Shown here: positions 11,403 through 20,327 of the stretch, one piece after another
Position numbering within the stretch: position 1 is the stretch's first letter
How the letters are laid out: each line of letters starts with the position of its first letter
Origin: Homalodisca vitripennis
Lineage: Eukaryota; Arthropoda; Insecta; Hemiptera; Cicadellidae
NCBI RefSeq assembly: GCF_021130785.1
Contig: NW_025777576.1
Location: 25,838-89,837, forward strand
Length of the DNA: 64,000 bases
Reading direction: 5' to 3'
Notes under the pieces: generated by a model
Seen by the model: only the letters and a program-made list of their open reading frames with translations
Database searches by the model: none
Told to the model about the DNA's origin: nothing
Program-made: the position numbers and the translations under genes

Positions 11403-11700
11403 CGAGTGAATTTTGTATCGCTCCGAAATCATTGTTCAATATTTCATCTTTATGTTTTGTTAGGTATAATGTTTCATAAGCATCAAGTTCTTTTTGATTA
11501 TGGACTTGTTTTAATAATATGAAATATTTAAAAGTGTGATTTGTTTCTAATGCATGTTTGGCTATAACCAGTGAAAGTACTTGGGAGGTAAATCTTTCTA
11601 GGCTGATTTTTTAGATTGTACGTAGTTGTAATATCTTTCGTGTTCTTTAAATCTTCTTTTAATGGTTTCTTTGTCTGGCCAATGTAAATCTTCCTCAATC
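11403..11700 (-). pseudogene. Penelope-like GIY-YIG endonuclease relic with a Helitron-derived patch
   Basis: Minus-strand translation, with frame changes, gives 'KIYIGQTK', then 'RRFKEHERYYNYVQSKKSA', then 'IAKHALETNHTFKYF', then 'QKELDAYETLYLTKHKDE' and an ending like 'GAIQNSL'. This order is characteristic of the GIY-YIG endonuclease at the C-terminus of Penelope-like retroelements: Y-I-G-Q-T, the R..EH box, S-A-x-A-x-H and the E of the E-x-L-Y box. No reverse transcriptase is seen upstream, where satellite begins. The coding line is interrupted between 'KSA' and 'IAKHA' by about 35 bp matching the Helitron gene at 8645-8675. The relic is non-functional as read. Confidence 0.7.
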
Positions 11701-11740
11701 GAAAATATTTCTGGAAAAAATTGCTAAAACGCCTTTAGCA

Positions 11741-11775
11741 GCTTCGGCTCACTAGAGGCTACGTCAGCAGGCCCC
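11741..11775 (-). repeat. Decayed J element
   Basis: 'gcttcggctc' followed by an eroded hairpin ('gaggctacgtc') and 'ggcccccc', then the usual neighbour word 'ttggccaaat'. It is a mutated relative of the six perfect 41-bp copies. It shows that J can decay, so the identity of the others reflects recent spread or maintenance. Confidence 0.6.
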
Positions 11776-12598
11776 CCTTTTTTGGCCAAATACGGGGAAT
11801 TTGTAATTAAATTCGACCTATTTTATTGAATTATCCTGTTTTAATCAGAGTTTTGAATTTAAGGGCATTTTGCGGCTAAACCGTTAGAGATACGAGAAAA
11901 AGTGACTGGACCTTTCTTGTCGAAAATTTAATTTTCTCTTTCGATTATGCCATCAGATTTAAGCTACGACCTATAATTTAGGCAGTACAGCGCTTAGGAC
12001 AAAAGACTGCACTGGGCTGTTCTAAAAAAATTCACTTAATCGCGTTTTGCGGCCAAACCAATCGAGGTAGAGTAAAAAGTCACTAGACCTTTTTTGTAGA
12101 ACACTTCATTCCCTACTAAGGATTTTTCATCAGATCCGAGCTACAACCTACGGTTTAGACGCTACAGAGCCTAAAAAAAAAATCTACAAGCGAAAATCGT
12201 CAAAATTTGACAAAATTTTCGAATTTGAGAGCATGTTTCGGGTGGACCGGTAGAGATGCGGGGAAGTATAATGTGCCCATTCTGTAGATCATAAAATTTG
12301 CTAAAACCCCTTAAAAATTAGATTTGAGCTACTAACAACGGTTTAGTCGCTAGACGGCTCGAAAGCAAAAAGCTACACCAGTTTTTAACCAGTTTCAACC
12401 GGTTTTTAATTTTTTTGAGGGGTTTAAAATTAAAAAAATTCCCAGTTTTCAGACTTTTCCTGTTGGTTACACGACAAAAGGTACCCGCGTGCCAAATTTC
12501 AAGTTTCCAGCACTTCTAGAACTATGTTAGAATTTGTATACATCCATCAGTGAGTGAGTGAGTGAGTGGTTTCACATGCGGCTGTATAAGTATTTAGA
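11776..12598 (+). repeat. Satellite block 3a
   Basis: Diverged 178-bp monomers and the standard tail, with a GTGA microsatellite near 12,548. The segment from about 11,880 is repeated directly from about 12,600. The junction between the two lacks J: 'tatttaga' joins straight to 'taaccgttagagatacg'. Confidence 0.75.
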
Positions 12599-13336
12599 TA
12601 ACCGTTAGAGATACGAGAAAAAGTGACTGGACCTTTCTTGTCGAAAATTTAATTTTCTCTTTCGATTATGCCATCAGATTTAAGCTACGACCTATAATTT
12701 AGGCAGTACAGCGCTTAGGACAAAAGACTGCACTGGGCTGTTCTAAAAAAATTCACTTAATCGCGTTTTGCGGCCAAACCAATCGAGGTAGAGTAAAAAG
12801 TCACTAGACCTTTTTTGTAGAAACACTTCATTCCCTACTAAGGATTTTTCATCAGATCCGAGCTACAACCTACGGTTTAGACGCTACAGAGCCTAAAAAA
12901 AAAATCTAACAAGCGAAAATCGTCAAAATTTGACAAAATTTTTCGAATTTGAGAGCATGTTTCGGGTGGACCGGTTAAGAGATGCGGGGAAGTATAATGT
13001 GCCCATTCTGTAGATCATAAAATTTTGCTATAACCCCTTAAAAATTAGATTTTGAGCTACTAACAACGGTTTTAGTCGCTAGACGGCTCGAAAGCAAAAA
13101 GCTTACACCAGTTTTTTACAAACCAGTTTTTCAACCGGTTTTTTTAATTTTTTTTGAGGGGTTTAAAATTAAAAATTCCCAGTTTTTCAGACTTTTCCTG
13201 TTGGTTACACGACAAAAGGTACCCGCGTGCCAAATTTCAAGTTTTTCCAGCACTTCTAGAACTATGTTAGGAAATTTGTATACATCCCATCAGTGAGTGA
13301 GTGAGTGGTTTCACATGCGGCTGTATACGTATTTAG
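12599..13336 (+). repeat. Satellite block 3b (direct duplicate of 3a)
   Basis: A second copy of about 720 bp of the preceding block. Substitutions are few, but many single-base insertions sit beside homopolymers ('gtagaaacac', 'aaatctaacaag', 'ccggttaagag', 'gtttttcaaccgg'). It ends in the standard tail and J. Confidence 0.75.
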
Positions 13337-13377
13337 ACTCGCCTTCGGCTCGCTGGGGGCTACGCCCCCAGGCCCCC
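13337..13377 (-). repeat. J element, copy 3
   Basis: Perfect 41-bp copy with its hairpin at 13,354-13,370. The minus strand continues into CTAA. It separates satellite block 3b from a G-rich block. Confidence 0.7.
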
Positions 13378-14700
13378 TTTCGGGTATTAGCCAAATTCGG
13401 GATAAGAAATGATTTGGTGATAGGTAAAATTCAGACATGAGGACATGCCAGAAAATTCCCTGGGGGGGGGGGTTGTAACGTTACCGGGGGTTAAGGCATC
13501 AGGGGGTGATCTGGTCATAACAGGAACTTCCCAAGGGGGGGGTGAAGAGATTTGGATTATTGGTAAAATTCGGACATGAGGTCATGCCAGGAAATTCCCT
13601 ACATGGGGAGGGGGGGGGTTAACGTTACCGGCCGGGGATAAGACACCAGGGGGTTATCTGGTCATACCAGGAACTTCCCAGGGGGGGTTAAGAGATTTGG
13701 TTATTGGTATTGGTAAAATTCGGACATGAGGTCATGCCAGAAATTCCCTGGGAGGTTTTAATGTTACCGGAAGGGGGTTAACAATTCAGAAGGGGTTTCA
13801 AGGGGGGTCCTGGAGGAGTTATCCGGTCATACCAGGAAATCCCTGGGGGGGTAAATGTTACCGGCGGCGTTAATGACACACCCCAGGCCCCCTTTTGGGG
13901 TGTTGGCCAAATTTCGGGAATAAGCGGAATTTCGGAAAAGTATTAGACCTATTTTATTGAATTTTCCAGTTTTAATCAAAGTTTTGATTCTAAGGCCATT
14001 TTGTGGCTTAACCGTTAGAGATACGACAAAAAGTGACTGGACCTTTCTTGTCGGAAATTGAAAATTGAAGTAGGATTCTGCCCTCAGATTTGAAGTAGGA
14101 CCTTTGGTTTAGCCGGTACAGAGCTTATAAGAAAAGTCTGCATAGGCCAGCTATTGTGAATTGTTCAGTGTAAATATAACAAAAACTTAGTCATATCCTA
14201 AGTCTGTTTAGGGGTTTTTATTTGCTACGTTAGTTTTTATATAGTCATGACCAAGTAAACTTCGGGTGGGGGGGTCTGTTATATGTTAAATTCGGCGTGG
14301 GGGGCGGTTAAATGTTAACCGGGGGTTGAAATCTTCAGGGGGTTTAATTTACCCAGGAGATTATCTGTCCTACCAGGGTATTCCGGGGGGGGGCAGAGGT
14401 TAATGTTACCGGGGGTTAAGACACACGTGGGCCCTCTTTTAGAGGGATTTGTCATGTGAACTATAATTAAAATTAAAATTTCACTCCTGTCCCTATCTAC
14501 TATCGACGCTTCGCTTATGTTCAGCCAGTGCACGATCTGGGGGTTTGTATTCACTCTTTAACCTAGCATTACATTTCAATTCATCTGGTCCGAGGAAATG
14601 ATTTTCACGGATTGTAGTAAAACTCCTAAAATTACCAACTACGACAAAGATTTTGCCATTGAGAACGATTTCTGGGCTTACAGAAGGATATAGGATCAAA
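13378..14700 (+). repeat. G-tract-rich block with short satellite remnants
   Basis: Repeats of the type 'ggtcatgccaggaaattccc' plus runs of up to about ten G (13,447-13,456), then 'gttaccgggggttaag'. About 13,868-13,915 is another decayed right half of J ('ccccaggcccccttttgggg'). A satellite remnant lies near 13,960-14,160 and a transition segment with 'cgcttcgcttatgttcagcc' near 14,505. No gene is seen. Confidence 0.7.
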
Positions 14701-15747
14701 GCTACTTGACATTATATGTGAATATTATAATTTTCTATTTAATAAAAGTTAAATATTAAGGCTACAATTAACGATCCGGCCGTTAGAAACCCCAGAACCA
14801 ATATTTTCATGTAAAAAATCACAACACATTTGCATTTAAACGCGTTTTGCGGCCAAACAATTGTAGATAGGGCAAAACGTTACTTGGGCTTTTTTGTAGA
14901 GCACTTAATCTTCTAAATAATGTATGACATATGTTTTGAGCTACGACCAGCGGTTTGGCCGGGATCAACCCCTGAACCAAAGTTTTCACGTGATAATTAC
15001 AAAAACATTGCACATAATCGCGTTTTGCAGCTTATCTGATGGAGATAGGGCCATAAGTTACTGGACTTATTTTGTAGATCACGTCATTGCCTATACCCAT
15101 ATCTGTTTAGTTTTGAGCTAAAGCGAAGGGTTTGGCCGCTATCGAGCGCGGAAGCTAAATTTTCACGACAAAATTCATAGATTTTCCCATTTAAACGCGT
15201 TTTGTGGCCAAACCGATGGAGATAGGGCAAAAAGTTACTGGACCTTTTTTGTAGTTCACTTCACTCCACACTAGCGTTTTTTCGTCAGATCCGAGCTACG
15301 ACCTACGGTTTAGGCGCTACAGAGCCTCAAACAAAAGTCTACAAGCGAAAATTGTCAAAATTCGAAAAAAGTTTCGATTTTGGAAGCATTTTACGGGTTG
15401 ATCGGTAGAGATGTCGGAAAATCTAATGTGTCTATTTTGTAGATCAGACAATTCGCTAAATCCCATCAAAAATTAGATTTGAGCTACGACCAACGGTTTA
15501 TTCGCTAGACGGCTCTAAAGCAAAAAACTACACCAGTTTTTAACCAGTTTCAACCGGTTTTTAATTTTTTTTACGGGTTAAAAAGTAAAAATATCCGGTT
15601 TTCAGACTTTTCCTGTCGGTCATATTGCAAAAGGTACCTGCATGCCAAATTTCAAGTTTCCAGCACTTCTAGAAGTATGTTAGAATTTATATATATATGT
15701 CAGTCAGTGAGTGAGTCAGTATCACATGCGGCTGTATATAATATAAG
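14701..15747 (+). repeat. Satellite block 4
   Basis: Well-preserved monomers anchored at 14,841, 15,019 and 15,196 (spacing 178 and 177 bp), then a more diverged one near 15,386 and the standard tail. This block shows the internal dyad clearly: 'gcggccaaac' at about 14,850 against 'gcggtttggccg' at about 14,949. Confidence 0.85.
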
Positions 15748-15788
15748 ACTCGCCTTCGGCTCGCTGGGGGCTACGCCCCCAGGCCCCC
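15748..15788 (-). repeat. J element, copy 4 (proposed 3' end of Helitron copy 2)
   Basis: Perfect 41-bp copy, hairpin at 15,765-15,781. The minus strand continues with CTTA here, not CTAA. It is followed rightwards by the same sequence that follows J copy 2. Confidence 0.6.
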
Positions 15789-16149
15789 ATTTGGGTATTG
15801 GCCAAAATCGGGGATAAGCGGAATTCGGGGACAGGAGGGATTCGGTTGTTGGTTAAAATCGAACTAGAGGTTTTAAATTTACGTGTCCCCAACTGTGTCC
15901 TTTCTCGTGGGAAACAATATTTAGTGTATAATGTGGTCTACAAGAAAGTTCAAGTAATATATTGCTGTATCTCCCTTACAGCCGTAAAACGCCATTACGT
16001 GCGAAAATCGTGAAAATTGAGATTTCGGGTCCGATAGCGGTCAAACCGTTACTAATATTGTTTACGCAACACGGCTGCAAGTTGGGAGATTTAGCGCTAC
16101 ATATGTTTGTGTCAAATTAGTTGCTAGTAACTTTAAGTTGATAAAACTG

Positions 16150-16630
16150 TTCTTTGCCCGTTAGTTTGTCAATGCTCAAATACGGAGACCATATATTATT
16201 AACAAAATCACAGCTATTACAGCAAAATTGCAGTCAATGACATTCTCTGATGTCGTGTGGAAATTTGCATATTTGGTTGTGTATATACACGTGTCAAATG
16301 ATTTGGTAATAACATATTGTTGTTGAAACTGTTGTTTGCCCGTTAGTTTGTCAATGCTTTAAATGCAAGCATGACGTATCCAGTCTCGCCACGGGGAGGC
16401 CGGCAAACGTGGAGACCATATATTATTAACAAAATTACATCAATCGTTGGTTAATGTTGATCTTCAATGTCGTGTACATCTTTGCATAATTAGTTGTGTA
16501 TATACTTGTGTAAAATTATTGGGTAATAATGTATTTTTATTGAAACTGTTGTTTGCCCGTTAGTTTGTCAATGCTTTAAATGCAAGCATGACGTATCCAG
16601 TCTCGCCACGGGGAGGCCGGCAAACATAGA
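16150..16630 (-). repeat. 182/217-bp subterminal repeats, Helitron copy 2
   Basis: The box 'gcccgttagtttgtcaa' occurs at about 16,156, 16,338 and 16,555. Two fewer units are present than in copy 1. The last two units carry the same GTTTGCC...GGCAAAC long-range stem as copy 1. Confidence 0.8.
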
Positions 16631-16676
16631 GACCATATATTTACATATATACAAAAAACTTATTTACATCTACGAG

Positions 16677-16991
16677 GAGTTTTGTTTTGGCAGGCCCTCT
16701 AGCCTACTGCCGCATCAATCAGAATGGGGAGTTTTGTTCTGGCAGGTCCCATTGCCTACTGCCTAATCAGTCACTACGGGGAGTTTTGTTTTGGCAGGTC
16801 CCCTAGCCTACTGCCTAGTCAATCACGACGGGGAGTTTTGTTTGGGCAGGTCCCCTAGCCTACTGCCAGTGTCAATCACGACGGGGAGTTTTGTTTGGGC
16901 AGGCCCCCTAGCCTACTGCCAGTGTCAATCTCGACGGGGAGTTTTGTTTGGGCAGGCCCCCTAGCCTACTGCCAATCTCAATCCGGTTCAC
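16677..16991 (-). repeat. Six 52-53-bp hairpin repeats, Helitron copy 2
   Basis: Units start at 16,677, 16,729, 16,781, 16,833, 16,886 and 16,939. Unit number and order match copy 1. The GGCAG/CTGCC arms are unchanged; the fourth unit differs from copy 1 by a loop base only (gtcccc against gccccc). Confidence 0.8.
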
Positions 16992-19900
16992 TGAAGAAGT
17001 TCGCCGTACACGATGTTCTTCGCGTAGGCGACTTCATTGTGTACCCTTTCGGGGCGGACGAGGACAACTATGTCTTCCGGACATCGAACTCTACTGAGCA
17101 GGACGTACAGCTGGCCATGAGTGAAACAATCAGTGCGAAGATCGACTCCGACCTGATCTATTGTCTGACCTTGGCTCTTGTGGCCGGTCATCGCGTATGC
17201 CAGCATCAGAGGAAACTGACGTCGACGGACAAGTAACGGCGAACCTTCAACGATCGCGAACCTAAAGATTATTCTAGGAATACCGATAGGTTGCGCGTCG
17301 TGAGGGCGTCTGACGGTAATCAACCGATTGGTTATAGCCGTCACAATGACCTTAGTGCCGTTTACAAGGCCGTCAGCGATGTTTAGATTCCTCATGATGA
17401 GGCACACTGAGCCGATCTTAAGTCGCAGCACGTGATCAGGAACACCCTTGCCTGTAGCCTGGTTCAGTAGAGGGACTTCAACACCCAGATTGTCATCGTT
17501 TTCACGGTCCAAAGTGTCGGCGCTTCGCAGCTCATGAAGGTGACCGTCTACAGAGTTCAAGATTATGTCGTTGATCTCTCTAACGTTCAAGTTCAGAGTC
17601 GAGAGGATCGCACGACGAGCACACTGATCGGGATCGCGGAGTACGTCGGCAGGAAAGACGGTTGAGATGAGGACTTGTAATGCAGTGACATACCTCACCT
17701 CGGCCAAGGGAATAAGTGTGTCACTCTCTCTACCCTCCCCGAAAGTTGTGGACGGAACAGTGCCGTTGCCTACTGCGAGAAGGAAGTCAGAGTAGCCAAC
17801 GGAACTGCTCGTCCTGTGCGGTGTCGTCAGAGAGAAGACGCGGAACAGTCGCCACAGACGCGAGGCCCGAAGTGAAACGCACGCGACGGCATCTGCCGTA
17901 CGTGCCTTTACAACAACGGGTGCGATCTGCCGGAAATCTCCAGAGCACAGAAAGATCTTGCCACCGAATGGCTCATCGCGGTTCATAAGATCTCGAAGCG
18001 AGCGGTCGAGGATCTCAAAGATGTAGCGATGGGCCATCGGGGCCTCGTCGAAGACGATGAGCTGAGCAGCTCTTATCAGTTCTGCGCGCTGGGACCCGTT
18101 GGTTATGTTCCAAACGCCAGACCCGTCGCCCAGATCGAGCGGAAGCCGGAACATGCTGTGAGCCGTTGAACCACCAGGCATGTTTCCTGCAGCGATGCCC
18201 GAGCTGGCGACGGCCAGTGCAATCTGACGACAACTACGCACGTGTGCCAGTATGACACGAAGAAGTGACGTTTTACCATATCCCCCGGGACCATCGAGGA
18301 AGATTGCTCTTGAGGATCGGCGGTCACCGGGGTTGTCGAGAAGGGAACGCACGTGTTGCAAAACGCGTCTCTGGTCTTCTGAGAGCTTTTGTTCCCATTC
18401 CTCGACAATGGCCCGCTGTTGGTTCTCGCCATAGTCCAACAGCTCCCTTCCCACTTCTGTCGTATCATCTTGCACGTCGGGGAGACCACAATCCACTAAA
18501 GACAATCCCTGCCGACGTAGACTGCGATCGATATCGATCAAGGAAAGTGTATACGCTCTCTCAGGGTCAAGTGGGCTCCTTTCCAAGTGGTCCTCGCAAA
18601 GGGTGTCACGGAAGGAATCCCACAGAATTGCTGCAGGAGCACCCATATTACATAGGAGCACGAAGAAGGAACGAAGTCTCGAAGCGACCATAAACCCAGA
18701 AGCCTCTCGCAGCGCTTCGCGGTACTCATCCTCGTCTTCAATCAAGCCGAGCTGACGACAAACCTCCTGGAACGTACGGCAATCAGGACCACCGCGTGAC
18801 AGGAGGTCGGAGTAGCCGCGACAAGGTGTTGACAAGAGGAGCATCCGAAGGTAGTAGAGTTCTCCACGATTAGGCGAGACCCAAAATACCCTACATACCT
18901 TCCCTCCACGCTGGCGAGGTGTGACGAAGTGTTTCCCGTCTTGATGTTCATATAACGGTTCGGTTTTCGGTCGTTTGTCATGTACTATGTATTTTTCAAA
19001 AAATGTCAGGTAGGTTAAACTGTCAAAAGTTGAATCAACAGGTCTGTTAAAATACAATAACAACTTGGAGCTTGATCTACTTATCGCGGAGGTGAGATCA
19101 CCGGGACGAAAACAGATGTGCTGTTTACCCTCAAGATGGACGGGTAGACACTCAACTGTCGGTTCTGACTTTGAGATTGGGAAGTCCAAGAGACGCCAGC
19201 ATGCGTCGCTTGCACCAACCATTCTCTTAGTCACATAGTGTTCTACCTCGTCCTCTTGTTGCCACAAAGGAGTGACGGTGACGTTTTGAAGTGATCCACC
19301 CTTCATCAGGTATTTGAATAGATACTTGATGACGCGACGGGTAGACGCAAGCTCCAAGTTAATGTGTGCTTCATACTTAAGCAATAGTGCGGCGTTGTAT
19401 GGAACAACCCACCCATCGTGAACAGTAACAGACCTGTTGCGTGACTTGATCTGACCTGTATTTCTATAGTCCCGCCTATACTGAATGAATCCTCTGTCAT
19501 CTACGTGAGTTGTCTGGCATGAAGGCTTAGGATAGAACTTTGTGCAGTGACCCTTGACAACGTCCCAGCACAGGAAGTCGGTGCGGTGATCCGTGCCACA
19601 AGGACCGTGGATCATATGCTGCAAGACCAACTTCCTGAGTCTTCCACCGGCTTCTTCTTCCGAGGGGATGTCAGCGCGGATTACAGAGTCGATTTCGTCT
19701 GCTTGTACTGGACCGTCTCCGTCAATCTTAAATACAATGTGGGCGTGAGGAAGGCCCCTCATTTGCATCTCGATGACGTAGACGATATAGTTCGTGCAGC
19801 CGAACATCGCTCCGCTCCGCAGATCTCGAAGAAGCTCGAGGAGTTTGATCTGGAAGACTCTGCAAGCCGTGCTTGGGTCACTGCGACCACTGCCGTGAGG

Positions 19901-20311
19901 ACACGCTCTCTTGTTTTCCTCCCAAGTAGCACTGTACGTGAATGTTAGGAAGTACGTTGGTGAACCCAGGCGTGTGACGAGAGCCATCGCGTTCTCGTAA
20001 TGAATCTTCATATACCTGGGCCCACCAGTGAACGTACTTGGGAGGTAAACTTTGCCAGGCTGTGCCCCACCCTCACCTTGGACGGTCTCGTCTCCTGCTA
20101 TGTCATCCCGAACCTGCCTTCCTGCCAGACAATCACGTTGAGCATCAAGAAGTTCATTCAGCTGTCCTATCCGCATGGCATTTTGGGCTGAAGACCTTGA
20201 CTGGGAATATTTTATGAAACGAAGTCTCTCCTCTTCAAACCTCGCAAACATTTCGACCTGCCACGCTTGAGAAAGACGGCCAAGATAAGAGAAACGAGGA
20301 TTCGAGAGCAA
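16988..20311 (-). CDS. Helitron Rep nuclease and PIF1-like helicase, copy 2
   Basis: Open frame of 1107 codons. The Helitron_like_N-type region holds 'YLPSTFTGGPRYM' (~89-101), the HUH motif 'LPHAHIV' (187-193) and the catalytic tyrosine pair Y330/Y334 in 'KYLFKYLMK'. The PIF1/SF1B helicase has Walker A 'GPGGYGKT' (674-681), Walker B 'IVFDEA' (752-757), 'SGDFRQ' (790-795), 'TTPHR' (829-833), 'GHKSQGQT' (1043-1050) and 'YVLLSRVR' (1069-1076). All boxes expected for rolling-circle nicking and unwinding are present. The ATG at 20,311 is probably internal: in copy 1 the same region reads straight in from the upstream frame, so a native protein would begin at about 22,562. No endonuclease or RPA domain of the Helentron type is seen. 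The end overlaps the hairpin-repeat array. Confidence 0.92.
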   Translation of the reverse strand: MLSNPRFSYLGRLSQAWQVEMFARFEEERLRFIKYSQSRSSAQNAMRIGQLNELLDAQRDCLAGRQVRDDIAGDETVQGEGGAQPGKVYLPSTFTGGPRYMKIHYENAMALVTRLGSPTYFLTFTYSATWEENKRACPHGSGRSDPSTACRVFQIKLLELLRDLRSGAMFGCTNYIVYVIEMQMRGLPHAHIVFKIDGDGPVQADEIDSVIRADIPSEEEAGGRLRKLVLQHMIHGPCGTDHRTDFLCWDVVKGHCTKFYPKPSCQTTHVDDRGFIQYRRDYRNTGQIKSRNRSVTVHDGWVVPYNAALLLKYEAHINLELASTRRVIKYLFKYLMKGGSLQNVTVTPLWQQEDEVEHYVTKRMVGASDACWRLLDFPISKSEPTVECLPVHLEGKQHICFRPGDLTSAISRSSSKLLLYFNRPVDSTFDSLTYLTFFEKYIVHDKRPKTEPLYEHQDGKHFVTPRQRGGKVCRVFWVSPNRGELYYLRMLLLSTPCRGYSDLLSRGGPDCRTFQEVCRQLGLIEDEDEYREALREASGFMVASRLRSFFVLLCNMGAPAAILWDSFRDTLCEDHLERSPLDPERAYTLSLIDIDRSLRRQGLSLVDCGLPDVQDDTTEVGRELLDYGENQQRAIVEEWEQKLSEDQRRVLQHVRSLLDNPGDRRSSRAIFLDGPGGYGKTSLLRVILAHVRSCRQIALAVASSGIAAGNMPGGSTAHSMFRLPLDLGDGSGVWNITNGSQRAELIRAAQLIVFDEAPMAHRYIFEILDRSLRDLMNRDEPFGGKIFLCSGDFRQIAPVVVKARTADAVACVSLRASRLWRLFRVFSLTTPHRTSSSVGYSDFLLAVGNGTVPSTTFGEGRESDTLIPLAEVRYVTALQVLISTVFPADVLRDPDQCARRAILSTLNLNVREINDIILNSVDGHLHELRSADTLDRENDDNLGVEVPLLNQATGKGVPDHVLRLKIGSVCLIMRNLNIADGLVNGTKVIVTAITNRLITVRRPHDAQPIGIPRIIFRFAIVEGSPLLVRRRQFPLMLAYAMTGHKSQGQTIDQVGVDLRTDCFTHGQLYVLLSRVRCPEDIVVLVRPERVHNEVAYAKNIVYGELLQ

Positions 20312-20327
20312 GAGACAACGTGAATAG

